Shown one piece after another: positions 22,701 to 33,399 of a stretch of 64,000 nt of DNA. The position numbers were made by a program, and so were the translations under genes. The stretch is from Lycorma delicatula (lineage: Eukaryota > Arthropoda > Insecta > Hemiptera > Fulgoridae): NCBI RefSeq assembly GCF_047948215.1, contig NC_134455.1:347557842-347621841 (forward strand). Direction: 5' to 3'. Each line of letters begins with the position of its first letter. Positions within the stretch are counted from its first letter, which is position 1. The notes beneath the pieces are model-generated. The model saw only the letters and a program-made list of their open reading frames with translations, searched no databases and was not told the origin of the DNA.

Positions 22701-22934
22701 TACAATCATTTTTTATCAAAAAATATAGGTGTCCCTTTAATTTTTTGTACTAGTGTAGTTAGTATTTAATTTTATTTTGAAATATCAGTAAAACATAATT
22801 TTTGCCTTTTTTTCAATCAGCCATCACCTTCCTAGACCGCGTGAACGCCCACAATTTTCTGTGGGCCTTCTACTACCCCCCTGAAGATTTCTAGCGCCCA
22901 TAAGGAGGCGTTATCACCCACTTTGAAAATGAAT
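19709..22934 (-). mobile_element. 3.2 kb inserted element carrying an unknown-function gene
   Basis: The boundaries come from comparison with the uninterrupted family H copy at 45275-45620. Sequence matching H stops at 19708 and restarts at 22935. The edges carry ggtttaacc and ggtttttcc, a candidate 9 bp target duplication with two differences. The outermost bases (left attgatactcgaac, right in reverse complement attcattttcaaag) agree at 9 of 14 positions, a weak terminal inverted repeat. Inside, 20500-22157 (minus) holds the only recognisable gene. An 8-10 bp duplication would suit a hAT- or Mutator-like cut-and-paste element, but no known transposase signature was recognised. Confidence 0.65.
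20500..22157 (-). pseudogene. Decayed gene of a recurrent cysteine-containing family of unknown function
   Basis: The start is MPRNCVND at 22157, chosen because the element's 5' side shows no earlier ATG in frame. The N terminus has cysteines at 13 and 16 (CYVCGEFT), 42, and 57 and 60 (CTNC), a likely zinc-binding module. Then come WREPNDHATD, an acidic Ser/Glu-rich linker, a FIDSSKYSLKAVILH block, NTWFLCEWNNRARDKQY, FLPPLHIKLGLMKNF, GPQIRES, DFLHSHLDFF and a C-terminal QDISVMESRYKGKWN with MLADYSW. I recall this domain order from uncharacterised multi-copy proteins of arthropods and cnidarians; no function is established to my knowledge. At least five frameshifts inactivate it (breaks near 21890, 21590, 21230, 21070, 20690), and a second CxxC expected after WREP is lost. 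Its position inside a bounded element suggests it is the element's own gene, possibly its transposase. Confidence 0.7.
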
Positions 22935-23200
22935 GGTTTTTCCAATTTTTATGAAATTTGGTAGACTGGTGTATATGGGGCAATTTGAGATAAATTGAGA
23001 TTAGATGTTGTTGAAAAGTTTTGAGATAGATATCTTCATAGGTGGGGTATATAGTTTTTTGGGGTCAACTTTATTAAATATTTTGCAAACATAACCCCCC
23101 CCCCCCCACTTTATATATTAAGCTTAGTACTTCCGTGCATGCTTATTTTACCAATTATTAAAAAAAGGCCCCAAAATTCCCTCTTCACCAAAAATCGAAA
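22935..23200 (+). repeat. Family H repeat, copy 1, right half
   Basis: Resumes the H alignment with atgaaatttgg, tatatggggcaattt, ttggggtcaa, a C-run and ttatatattaagct, matching 45440-45575. Confidence 0.8.
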
Positions 23201-23930
23201 AAAGCTATATTTTTGTTTATCCATATTTTTTAACCCGATTTTTTTGTCTTCCTAGGCTTAATAGTATTGCAAAAAATACTTTGGGGTCAATATGTCTGTG
23301 GAGAAGCCGATTAAAATTTAAAAGTATTGATTTGTTTTTTTAAATTATTAAAACTTTTTGTTGGTTTAAGCGTTTTATAATATCATAATAAAATTTCGTC
23401 ATAATTTACCCCCTCCCATTAACTGCACCAGCAAAAAAAAAATTTTACCCTAAGTTTTATTGGTTACATCCGTTTCAATGAAATTTTTTTAGTTTCTTTT
23501 AACGTTTTTAGCTATGCTTATGATTTTTCGTTTATGTTTAGTTTATGTATTTTTAAGTTTCATTTTTTTATTTATCTTACGTTTTCTCCGATTCCCTCAC
23601 TTTTTTATTCTTGTTTTTCAAAGCCATCTTTTTTTTGGATCGTTTCTCGTAAATATTACATTCTTTGACTGTAAACTTTAGTTTGAATTAAAAAAAAAAT
23701 TATTACATATATATTTACCATAGGAGTTTCTCCGTATGTAGATTTGTAACCTGGTTATTCCGTTATTTCTTTGAGAAGATAAAGTTTTTCTAATACAATG
23801 TATTGAGTTTGAAGTGCGAAACCATCCGTGAAAGCCAAGCGACTGATTTTGATTCCTTTTGCTTTCATTCTTACAAAAGAATGTTCTATTCTTCCAGATT
23901 CCAGTGTACGTAAGTAAAACTTAATAAATA
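23201..23930 (-). pseudogene. LINE RT fragment around motif C
   Basis: On the minus strand, 23740-23910 reads ISRLAFTDGFALQTQYI followed by RNNGITRLQIYIRR. This corresponds to the FADDL motif C region and following helix of the same LINE family as 17619-18610, with which it also aligns at nucleotide level (gtagatttgtaa, ttattccgttatttctt, ctaatacaatg). The second catalytic Asp is lost (FTDG). The remainder is AT-rich and unresolved. Motifs A and B were not seen upstream, so the copy is partial. Confidence 0.55.
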
Positions 23931-24291
23931 TTACACAACTTTAAAATATCGATATTCATTTTGAAATACACGGTACTATGGTTTAATTTTTTGCTTAATA
24001 ATTAAACCTGTTTAGAAATATTAAGCAAATTCTAAAAAAAACCAATTATTTTGGATACGCGTACCCCTTGTCGGATCGGGACAACAGAATTATGCAACAG
24101 TGTGCAATTTTTCTTTATTTCAATTTGTTGTACTTTATTTCAATCATAATTTGTACTTTAAATCATGCTGTATTTTAAGTTACTTTTTACTTGTACGTTC
24201 CGTAACTAGATCTTTACTTTTGTATTGTTTTGTATATTTATTTGCTAATGAAATTAAATAGTTATCTCATCGGTCCGCGGGGGAGAGGGGA
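23931..24291. other. No feature recognised
   Basis: AT-rich interval with no ORF of note. Confidence 0.6.
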
Positions 24292-24309
24292 GGTTGCGTA
24301 TTGTTAACT

Positions 24310-24598
24310 TTTTTTTCTGTTTAGCCCCCGGTAACTACAGTTTAGATAATTCTTCAGAGGATGAATGAGGATGATATGTATGAGTGTAAATGAAGTGTAG
24401 TCTTGTACATTCTCAGTTCGACCATTCCTGACATGTGTGGTTAATTGAAACCCAACCACCAAAGAACACCGGTATCCACGATCTAGTATTCAAATCCGTG
24501 TAAAAATAACTGGCTTTACTAGGACTTGAACGCTGTAACTCTCGACTTCAAAATCAGCTGATTTGGGAAGACGCGTTAACCACTAGACCAACCCGATG
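24310..24598 (-). mobile_element. SINE-1 copy, near full length, up to 18 bp target duplication
   Basis: Same structure as the 16776 copy, minus orientation, with a poly(T) start (its A-tail) at 24309-24316. It is flanked by identical ggttgcgtattgttaact at 24292-24309 and 24599-24616. Up to four bases could belong to the SINE end (gggtt), so the duplication is at least 14 bp. Confidence 0.92.
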
Positions 24599-24616
24599 GG
24601 TTGCGTATTGTTAACT

Positions 24617-25249
24617 AGTTGAACAGATTGCAACGTACAAATTGGGGAGAAAAATTGTTATTGTTTGAAATCTGATTAAGTCCGATTGCAGGGTAACTAA
24701 GATTACTGTTATTCTTAATTAAAAGCTAAGCTTGAAGGGGGGGGGGGATTTGTCCACGTGCGTGCACACCCACATAAATTGTATGTAAGTTTTGCTATGT
24801 TATGGTATGGTTAATTCATTAAACGACATGATTTATTGTTGTATATGTTGACCTCCCTGATAACATTACACATTTATTATTGAATTTCGGACTTATAATT
24901 TCCTATTACGTTATCTTTTCACATTTAAAAGAAATCGTTTGAATAACCTGATTATGTATTCGTAATTTATTTATTTCTTGCAGGCAGTTCTATTGATCGT
25001 AACTTAAACTTGAACCTACTCATATCTATATTACTGTTTATCTAACTCTTTATTTATTTATTATCTATGTTATTGTTATTGTTATTATTATTAATAAATG
25101 GATTTACCCAAGTAGGGATTAATAATCAGTATGCAGTTCTTTCGATTATTAATTTTTGTAATCGATTTCTGTAGCTGGAACAGTAGCGAATATTTTATTT
25201 TATTCCTAATGTGTACGTTGTAATCTGTTAACTAGCGAACAATAAAAAA
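24617..25249. other. No feature recognised
   Basis: AT-rich with a G-run at about 24737-24748. No gene or shared repeat was found. Confidence 0.6.
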
Positions 25250-25450
25250 ACCCTCCCCACAATGAGATAAGGATGATAAGTAAGAATGAAAATTAAGTAC
25301 AGTCTTGTACGAATCAGAATAGATCATTCCTGAGACGTGTAGTTAATTGAACCCTAATCAGAAAAGTATCAACTACCCAGTTTTAAATCCGTATAAAAAT
25401 AACTAATTTTACTGAGATTTAAATTTTCAACTTCAAAAATCAGCTGTTAA
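25250..25450 (-). repeat. SINE-1, old diverged copy
   Basis: Recognisable SINE-1 blocks (agtacagtcttgtac, cattcctgagacgtg, aaatccgtataaaaataac, aaatcagctg) with many substitutions. No target duplication survives, so it is older than the other copies. Confidence 0.7.
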
Positions 25451-25519
25451 ATATCTGAAGAAACACAAAAATTAAATGAAATCATTTTTCATTTCTTTAG
25501 AAAATATTTGTTGGTTTTT

Positions 25520-25860
25520 TCGTTTCGGCCAACTGTGGACCGCGTTTAGCACTTATCAATGACTTTCTTTTTCCTTTCCTGACTGTAATTTTATGTCTCT
25601 CCCTGGAATTTTTCTTGAATTGTTTTATTTTTTGGAACTTCTTTGTGGAAAACCTGTTTTTTTTTATTCATTTTTAAAAATTTTTCTTGATTTTATAAGC
25701 GTGGAATTTCTATTCCTACCTTGTTAAATTTTTATCAACAGTGTACGCTTAATTTTTCTTTCTAGATAAAACAGAAGGATTTTCTTTGAACTTGTTATCA
25801 TTCATCCTTCAAATGTTAAAATCTTTAAAATGTTTAACCCCGTCAGAATTTTAAATACTT
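25520..25860 (-). pseudogene. Possible LINE C-terminal tail
   Basis: The minus strand reads a lysine/arginine-rich stretch (KIPGRDIKLQSGKEKESH) and a closing VHSWPKRKNQQ. This resembles the basic C terminus of the LINE family seen at 27690-28110 and 33400-34190. No catalytic motif is present and the frame is broken. The call rests on composition and short similarity only. Confidence 0.3.
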
Positions 25861-26166
25861 TTCCGTTTATTTTCTGGGGGATTAATCTCGTGTAAAAATT
25901 ATTAATTGCTGTAAATAAAATAATAAAAGATTTCCAAATCGCTCTGAGTCAACTTTATGTGAGGTTGCAGACTTCCCAGAATCCGAATATCTGCTTCCAT
26001 ACATTTGTGTGGGTAATATTGTTATTGACATCACACATATCTATAACTACAAATGATAATATTTTTTAGTAATTTCCAGAGAAATTACAGAGATACAACC
26101 AAGGTTGTAAGCCTTGGAGGCTCAGTCCAACCGTCCGTAACATGGGAAAAGACGCTGAGCAACCGC

Positions 26167-26548
26167 CGCCCAATCCAGGAACAGACACATCTCAATTCCC
26201 CCCCCCCCCAAAGGGAGAAGAAAACCCGCCTCGTGACGTGTCTGGTCGCCACACCAGATGCCCCGAGGGACATCTACATCAGTAATTCTGCCCCAGTAAA
26301 ATGTTTCCTTCCGAAGAAGACAATAGACACCTACTACTACCACGTACCCCTCAGGAACTAAGCTAGAAGCCTACACGCGGAAGCGTGAACCCCGCGCCTA
26401 GTTCTACTTAGTTAAATGAGCCAATTTCGTGAATACCTCGTAATTCGAGGCAATATAACACAGCATACCACCAAAGATGTTGATCGCAACAAGGAAATTT
26501 AGACCTTGTTCCCTTAGTGAACTCAGCTTACTTTTTAAACCCCTGACT
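26167..26548 (+). repeat. Direct repeat unit, first copy
   Basis: Shares gatgccccgagggacatcta, aggaactaagctagaa, gcctagttctactt and gttgatcgcaac with 27041-27545. Confidence 0.8.
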
Positions 26549-27040
26549 TAAGTTATTAAGTTTAGTTAATTACGGACTCGGGTCTGCTCCAACAGGGAGA
26601 GGCGGAATGATCGCCTACTCCCACTCAGCTCCATCGCAGTGTCCCGCGTGACATTCACCACCATAAACTGCCGTCGAAACGACGCTACGTATCACTGCTG
26701 CATGGTGTGCAGCCACAACCTGCCGACGGTGTCGTTTGCTCATTCAAAATGCCCTCGTCAAAACGCCGCCGCACTCACGGCTGCATGGAATCCCATGCCC
26801 GTTGCCAGCGCAGTCATCGCTCCGCCGACAGCTTAACAATTCAAATTGACACCTCTTATTTGACTAACCGTGGCTCGCTGCCAAAGCGCCTACCTTCAGC
26901 CAATCAACTGTCCAGGCAGACCCTAGCCACCCAGGTTCCTACTCTACTACCTACTAAATCCCTTCGGCAGTCCTGCGCATGCGAGGAAGCGAAGAAAGCC
27001 AGCAGCAATCACCCAGTCCTCCCGAGTCCTCCAGTTGACC

Positions 27041-27545
27041 CGCATATCCAAGGAATTAACTCTCTCTTGTTCATACATCTCGATTCCCCCCGGAGGGAAG
27101 AAGATCCCACCTCGTAGCGTGTCAGGTCGCTACATCGCTCCCTCCGTTCCTTCCCAATAATGGCTTTAACGGAGGACATCTTCTTGCCCTAAAACTGATC
27201 ACATTCCACACAGTGTTCAATCCGGTCTCGTGAGATGCCACCGATGCAGATGCCCCGAGGGACATCTACATCAGTAAATTCACCCCGTTAGTAGATTTTT
27301 GCCTTTCGAAGAAGACATCTGACACCTAATGCTACCACGTAGCCCTCAGGAACTAAGCTAGAAACCTACTCGCGGAAGATGGAAGACCCCGCTCCTAGTT
27401 CTACTTTTAATGAGCCAATTTCGTGAATGTCTCGAATTCGAGGCAATATAACAACAACTTCCCCACTAAAAGTGTTGATCGCAACAACAAAATTTAGACC
27501 TAGTTCCCATAAGGGAAGGGACACAGCTGGATTTTTTATTTTTTT
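27041..27545 (+). repeat. Direct repeat unit, second copy with about 125 bp extra
   Basis: Same blocks as 26167-26548 in the same order. The additional segment lies at about 27125-27245, before gatgccccgagg. Confidence 0.8.
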
Positions 27546-27699
27546 GTTGGCCCGCGGGTAGTATTTTATTTCTCATCTACCCTGAATATCTACAGACCCT
27601 TCCCTTATCAGCCACCTGAAGACGCACCTAGAAGGGTACAGATGACCTCCGTAGGGGTCCAGAAAAAAATTAGAAAAAAAGAAAATAAAATTATAAGAA

Positions 27700-28115
27700 A
27701 ACCTTTACACTAAACAAACTGTATATTAAAATTAAAAAACTGTCAGACACGATAAAGAAAAGAGGAATTTCGTTTAACTCCCTTTTATTTACAATGATTA
27801 CCAGTAGATCGACTAAACAAAGTTTTGATTTCTTCCAAAGTAAAAAAACTAAACGCAAATGGTTCACACATATCCAAGAAGACCTAAAAGAACTGAAGGT
27901 AAAACAAGAAATTATACGTGAAAGAGACATTTTAAAGTGAATATTAAAAGATGAAAATAAAAGATTCCAAGAAACGCCAAAACGCAAAAAACAACAGAGC
28001 TGAATTTTCTGAAGAACAAAGCAAAGAGATATCAGAAAGAATGAAGAGATACTGGGCAGATAGAAAAACCAGAAAGAAAAGAAACAACCGCAAATAAATT
28101 AATGATCTAACGTGT
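27700..28115 (+). pseudogene. LINE ORF2 C-terminal tail
   Basis: Plus-strand frames read KTKRKWFTHIQEDLKELKV, IIRERDIL and then, after a frameshift, SEEQSKEISERMKRYWADRK ending in a basic RKKRNNRK and a stop near 28095. The same C-terminal layout closes the LINE relic at 33400-34190 (there KQLSKRLKTFWEKKN). It would follow the RT domain; no RT motif is present here. It begins directly at the A-rich end of the GC-rich block before it. The long minus ORF 27691-27987 on the opposite strand is a shadow. Confidence 0.6.
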
Positions 28116-28134
28116 TCCAAGGTAAACTATTCGG

Positions 28135-29405
28135 GAAAAAAAATCTGATGGGAACACTACATGACTTCCTTGTACGCCTATTAAATTACACATACACATT
28201 TTAGTGTACATGCAATTCAAGTGTTACCTATTCACGCATAAGTTTAAGTTTCAAACTCAACGAGGTCTGTTTTTAAAAACATGAACTTTATTTATGCAAC
28301 TAATATTATTACAATTAGTATATATAACTGTAAATAATAATTAATTATTAATATCATTTTGCGTACATGTTAATGATGAATTAAATAGGACGATGAATTG
28401 CATCGAACAAGTACTGCAATAAAACTAAGTTAAAAAAATTTTCAACAATTAGTTTAAATTGAATACAATTCATTTATATTTTATTTTTCTGTAAGATATT
28501 AAATAATACGATACTAAATTATAATTTTCAATTAATATTACATAGTCAGATGTTTCACTAAATCTGATTTGTACATCGTATGACTTCCTTGCATACACAT
28601 TTTTAAAAGTATATAAAATTTTATTTCACTAATAACTTCGATTTTTTCCTTTTTTTTATTCATATTATTGAATTATTGTAAAAAAAAAAAATTATAATCA
28701 GAAGTTAATTATTAATAAATCAATATATTAAATTAAAAAAGAAAAAGATAAAAATAAAAAGGAAATGAAATCGCATTCTAACCGATGTGCCTTCCTCTTT
28801 TCAAATTCATATATTTCATTAATTAAAATCTTATTTGGCTATAATTCTGGAACCAATAAAAATAAGTATCACTTATTAAATATCGTTGAAAAGCTCTTCA
28901 ATGAGGGGTGATTACTGCAGTTAAAAAAAATTACAATATCCTAATTTTTGTGGATTTTTGGCTTTTTTGGACACTTTTAGTCCAGTCAATTGCAACCAAA
29001 AGGGAAGGTGCACAACTAGATGTTACAACAGTCCTAAATTCAAAATTCCAACATTCTACGGCTCTCTCTCTCTCTCTCTCTCTTTTTCCTGTTTAGCCTC
29101 TGGTAACTACCGTTTAGATAATTCTTCAGAGGATGAATGAGGATGATTTGTATGAGTGTAAATGAAGTGTAGTCTTGTAAATTCTCAGTTCGACCATTCC
29201 TGAGATATGTGGTTAATTGAAACCCAACCACCAAAGGACACCGGCATCCACGATCTAGTATTCAAATCCATGTTAAAATAACTGGCTTTACTAGGACTTG
29301 AACGCTGTAACTCTCGACTTCCAAATCAGCTGATTTGGGAAGACGCGGTGGGTTAGACCAACCCGGTGGGTTATTATAACATTCTACGGCTAATCGTTTT
29401 TAAGT
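28135..29405 (+). repeat. Family B repeat, copy 2, split by a SINE
   Basis: Blocks match copies 1 and 3 (cttccttgtacgcctatta, cttatttggctataattctg, agttaaaaaa, cttttttggacacttttag, caacattctacggct). The match is interrupted at 29063 by a SINE-1 insertion and resumes at 29378. The left hairpin arm is missing; 28230-28560 does not match the other copies. Confidence 0.75.
29064..29377 (-). mobile_element. SINE-1 copy with CT-microsatellite tail, 14 bp target duplication
   Basis: The minus-strand SINE is flanked by identical aacattctacggct at 29050-29063 and 29378-29391, inside family B. The tail side starts with a (CT)n run (29064-29082) in place of plain poly(T). A small internal rearrangement alters the head near 29345-29360. 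Confidence 0.92.
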
Positions 29406-29810
29406 TAACCCATTATTCACCAAATTAATTTTTTTCCCTCCAGATAAATAAAAAATATGTATACTTGTTCAATTTTAATCCCAGATAAGAGATTCCAACA
29501 TTAAAATTAAAAATTTTTACTGTAAGGTCCCTAAAATTGCTGTCCTATAAATAGGACAGTGGTAAATAGAGTGATATTTAACTGAATTCAATTCTTTACT
29601 TGTGATTTATAAATAATATCTGTAATGTTTATAATTAAAACACGAAAGTAGCTTCATGAAACTTGCTCATATATTCTTGTAAACATTTATTACATAATAC
29701 GCTATAAAAACCATGTAACACGTATTACAAAGAAAAAATTGTAGAACATTTTATATACAATGGAATTTTGATTTAAACATCACATACCGTATAACTAAAC
29801 GTATTATTTA
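29406..29810. other. Flank of the piggyBac-like relic
   Basis: AT-rich with no ORF. It may include the 3' untranslated end of the piggyBac-like element. A TTAA at 29405-29408 followed by cccattattcacc is a possible but unproven terminus. Confidence 0.35.
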
Positions 29811-31629
29811 TCAGTCAAGCTGAAAATGTTCAGTATTATTTCTACTTCGAATGGTACGGTCCAAAACATTTTTGCACACAAGGGTTACATTACATTTTTT
29901 ACAATAAGTCAGCGGTTTTGATTTGCATTGTTTCATCTGACATATCCTTTGTTTATCCCTTTTAAATAGAAAATGATCTTTCCTGTCAAATCTTGAGTCA
30001 TCAAATGAACTTGAAATCTGTGCACGTGGTGTAATTATTGGACGACCAACTGACAACCTAGTGTTCATTGATTTTAGATAGCTCACTGTGATACATCTTC
30101 GAAAATTCAACAGAGTCATTGCGTTTTCAGTTTGAATTTTTTTATGAATGATCCAGGATTTACAATCGCCATATCTAGAATTCTAATTACTATCGGTCAA
30201 TACCATTTTTTACCTTTAATATTAATTGAATATTTTGATGCCATCCATTCGTGCAAGTCAACCCCTCCCGTTGCCTGATTGTAGCTGTTAATTAATTTTG
30301 GCATTGGCACTGGTATTATCTTTTTTTCTTGCTTGCAATATCTATTTGCTGAACATAACGGTTCAATGGAATCATAGTTGGATGCTATAGTAACCACACT
30401 GTTATCATGCCACCTTACTAAAAGTATGTTATTTTTCACATCAGAACAATAATCAAAAACGCCCTTACCTTCCTTTTTTAAATCTTTGTGATTTGCTAAT
30501 GGACAATTTTTCAATCTATTTTCTCTAATGGTACCAGTTGCCCGAAAACCTATTTCAAAAAGTTTTTTCAACAACTCAAAGCTAGTAAAATAGTTATCAA
30601 AAAATATTTCACGACTCATGGGATCTTCTACCAAAACAAGCAGAGACTGAACAACTCGTGTGCCAAGAGCAATATCCTCATCTGAAGTAATTTCTTTCCC
30701 GCAATATAGATCAAAGTTATAACAACAACCACTCACCACACAATTCCCAAAATTTATAACCAAAACGCACTGGTTTCCCGCGAATAAACTGCTTCAAATG
30801 ATTTCGTCCAAAGTATTTAACAATTATCTCATCAACAGATAATTTGTTTTCAAAGACACCAAATTGGGAAAAAGAATTTTTTATGGATTATATTAATGGC
30901 CTGACTTTGTATCCTTTGTCCCACTGTACACCTTCACATATAGCAGAATTGTCATAAAATGAATATAAGATTTTATTAAATTAAAACGATTACTCGACAT
31001 ACTATTAGCAACTATTGACACTCCTAAATCTTCACTTGTACTCCAACAATGTCCCGCTTGAGCTAGAATGTTATAGCCTGAGATTAATAGTATTCCGATA
31101 AATGTTTTTAACTCTTCAGTAGAGAACATAAATTGTTAATCATTTTTTTCTGTTGAAGCATAAAGTACTGTTTGTCGGACAATTTCCTCCAATATTTCTT
31201 CATTCAAGATACAGTTGAAGATATCTAACGGGTACTGATTACAAACCGATCTTTAAGTTTAGCATAATTTAATGATACTTGATCTTTCTTTACAGGAAAT
31301 TCATACTTTGGAACAGCTTTTTTCCGTGTCGGTTCTGGAAATTTTGACTTTCTTTTTGTATAATGTAAATAACTACAACTTTCTTCAATATTGTTTGTTG
31401 TAAAACTGTCACTGTTATCGTCGTTCTTTTTTTGTAACTCTAACTGCAATTTACTTGAGACTTCTGCAACTGTTTCTTCTTCAGTATATTCATCGTTTAT
31501 ATCTTCTTCACCAGTAATAGAGTCGATATTTTCTGGTGGCAAAACAACTATATCCGCAGAATTTATAACCGTTTCATTTTCTTCTAATACGGCACGTATT
31601 TCTTCAAGTGGATGGTATTCATTGGCCAT
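29811..31629 (-). pseudogene. piggyBac-like transposase (PGBD family) relic
   Basis: The minus strand from 31629 begins MANEYHPLEE with an acidic N terminus (31225-31629). Next is the TEELKTFIGILLISGYN domain (30893-31129). Then, across a frame break, SVDEIIVKYFGRNHLKQF and IRGKPVRFGYKFW. A 188-aa ORF follows (30197-30763) with NFDLYCGKEI, FFDNYFTSFELLKKL (catalytic Asp region), VRWHDNSVVTIASNY and QATGGVDLHEWM (last catalytic Asp region). The C-terminal ORF (29811-30119) holds the cysteine-rich domain CKSKPLTYCKKCNVTLVC. The domain order is that of complete piggyBac-type enzymes, about 600 residues. It is broken by frameshifts near 31200, 31130-30890, 30765 and 30190, so it is inactive. The segment where the first catalytic Asp should lie is damaged. 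Confidence 0.93.
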
Positions 31630-33399
31630 ATTGAAAAAATATACGGTCCAGATATATTAATTAACTACAGAAGTATTACAAAAATTATTCAATTTATAGC
31701 ACAACACGAACAGACCACACAAACACAACTGACAGACGGGCAAGGGCTTAAATTTTTGATGTTCTTTGTTTTTATTAAGGATTAGATTTTATTAGTAGTA
31801 ATTTATTTAAGTTTTATTCAATAAATAAATTATTTATTTAAATTATTCAAAGGTATTATTACATTTTTGTTGTTATAAATTCAGAAATTCCGGAAGTACA
31901 AATTACATCTCAATAATGTATGTGTATGCGCGTGTGTAAATTCGTATATTATTAATTTACCTTAATGATTGTGTTTGTTTTTTTTGTCTTTTGTTTTACG
32001 TTAGTAAATAAATTTTGTATATCGAAAGCCTTGATAATACCCAGTAGAAATAAATACTGGTGTGAAAGGTAATTTGTATAACTACTTTCAGAATAATAAT
32101 AATAATTGCTTTTGCAATTTGATAGTAATACTAGTAATGCCTTAAATTTATTATTCGTATTTAAGTCATGTTTCATATGTTGCTTTTATATCTGCCAATC
32201 ACCAATCGCTAAGTTGCTGTTTTTCTTTCGTAATGGGTTTTATTAGCAAAAATAAATCAGTTAATATAATTCATTATTTTATCTCTCTGTCTCTCCCTCT
32301 CCCTCTACGTATGTGTACGAAACGTGAGCTTTTTTATCTATTTTAGCAATTATGTTTATATGTGTGTTTTGGACATATAAACAAAAAATAATTTTTCTAT
32401 GTTTATAAATTAAATTTTATTATTTATGATAATTTACATCTTAGTATCTGATGCCTTTTAATTTTTTTCAGGACTTTAAAAAAAGGATTCATTAGTAATA
32501 GTAATAAAATAAAATTCATTAGTAAAATAAAAGTAATACTGTATTAAAAAAACAAAAGTTTTAAAGTTGATAAATATTTTAGTGAATTCCACTAAAAATC
32601 CCCCCCCCCCCCACTAGTACGGGTTGGAGTAAAACCCCTACTTCCGTCTAGCAGGGGTTACTTGATTGAAAAATTTTAAATATTTTTTTTTTTTAAAGGT
32701 GAAACGAAGGTCACCTCCTAATGGTATTTATTGGGTAACGCTTTGAACCGGGCAAAATACATTTTTATCCGTTTAAGGAACATGGCATGAGTAATTCATA
32801 ATTAACGCCCAACAAAAACTAATGAAGATAAATTGATTAAAATTTGTATCCGTGTTTTTCTTATGGTGTACGTGCACACTAAGAAAGAACGTTTTGAAAT
32901 CTCAAGTTTAAAGAGTTGAAATGGAATAACAATGAAATTTACTATTTTTTTATAATTTTTTGGTAACAAATTAAGGTATCGACTTGATTTTTAGTCTATG
33001 TAATTTTCATGCAAATATCTAAAAACCGATTTTTAGATTTCTCGAAATTCGACCTTGAAAGGGGTGAACAAAAGTAAAAACTTTTGAACAACGATTGCAA
33101 ATTTTCCCCATTTCCGACAACACTAAACGATTTTTTAAGTAGTGCGATGGTGTACGGCGCGGCAGTTGGTCTAATGAGTCAACCGAGACCCAAACTTTTT
33201 TACTAAGAATTTTTATTTTTTTCTCAATATGTTTTTAATAATACTGCATAATTTTTGTGACAAAAAATTGTAAAATTCTTGTTCAGAATTTGACAATTCA
33301 TAATATGAACATAGTAGTAGCTCATTTTTAATAAGTCGTAAAAAATGGGGTTGTAAATTTTAACTGAAATCCATCCGGAAAAATGTATCCTTTGAAAAA
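31630..33399. other. AT-rich DNA, no gene
   Basis: Includes a candidate piggyBac end near TTAA at 31748-31751, a C-run at 32601-32614, and short ORFs without motifs. The minus ORF at 33224-33541 is the shadow of the LINE relic that starts near 33400. Confidence 0.55.

Larger units (their letters stand above)
26090..27690 (+). mobile_element. GC-rich element with two long direct repeats, probable retroelement piece
   Basis: This 1.6 kb block is far richer in GC than its surroundings and ends in an A-rich run (27663-27700), suggesting a plus-strand retroelement 3' end. Blocks at 26167-26548 and 27041-27545 are direct repeats of each other (gatgccccgagggacatc, ctcaggaactaagctaga, gagccaatttcgtgaat, gttgatcgcaacaa). 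The second has an extra stretch of about 125 bp. Between them the ORF at 26639-26836 contains CMVCSHNLPTVSFAHSKC, a CxxC...HxxxC knuckle-like motif. A second frame (26707-27117) is probably a shadow or a shifted continuation. The class is not established; an R-type LINE 5'/ORF1 region is one possibility. Confidence 0.5.

Noticed and set aside
29405..31751. Firm piggyBac element boundaries at the two TTAA sites
   Set aside because: The bases next to the TTAA sites (cccattatt and gcccttgcc inward) do not form a convincing inverted repeat, so ends are not called.
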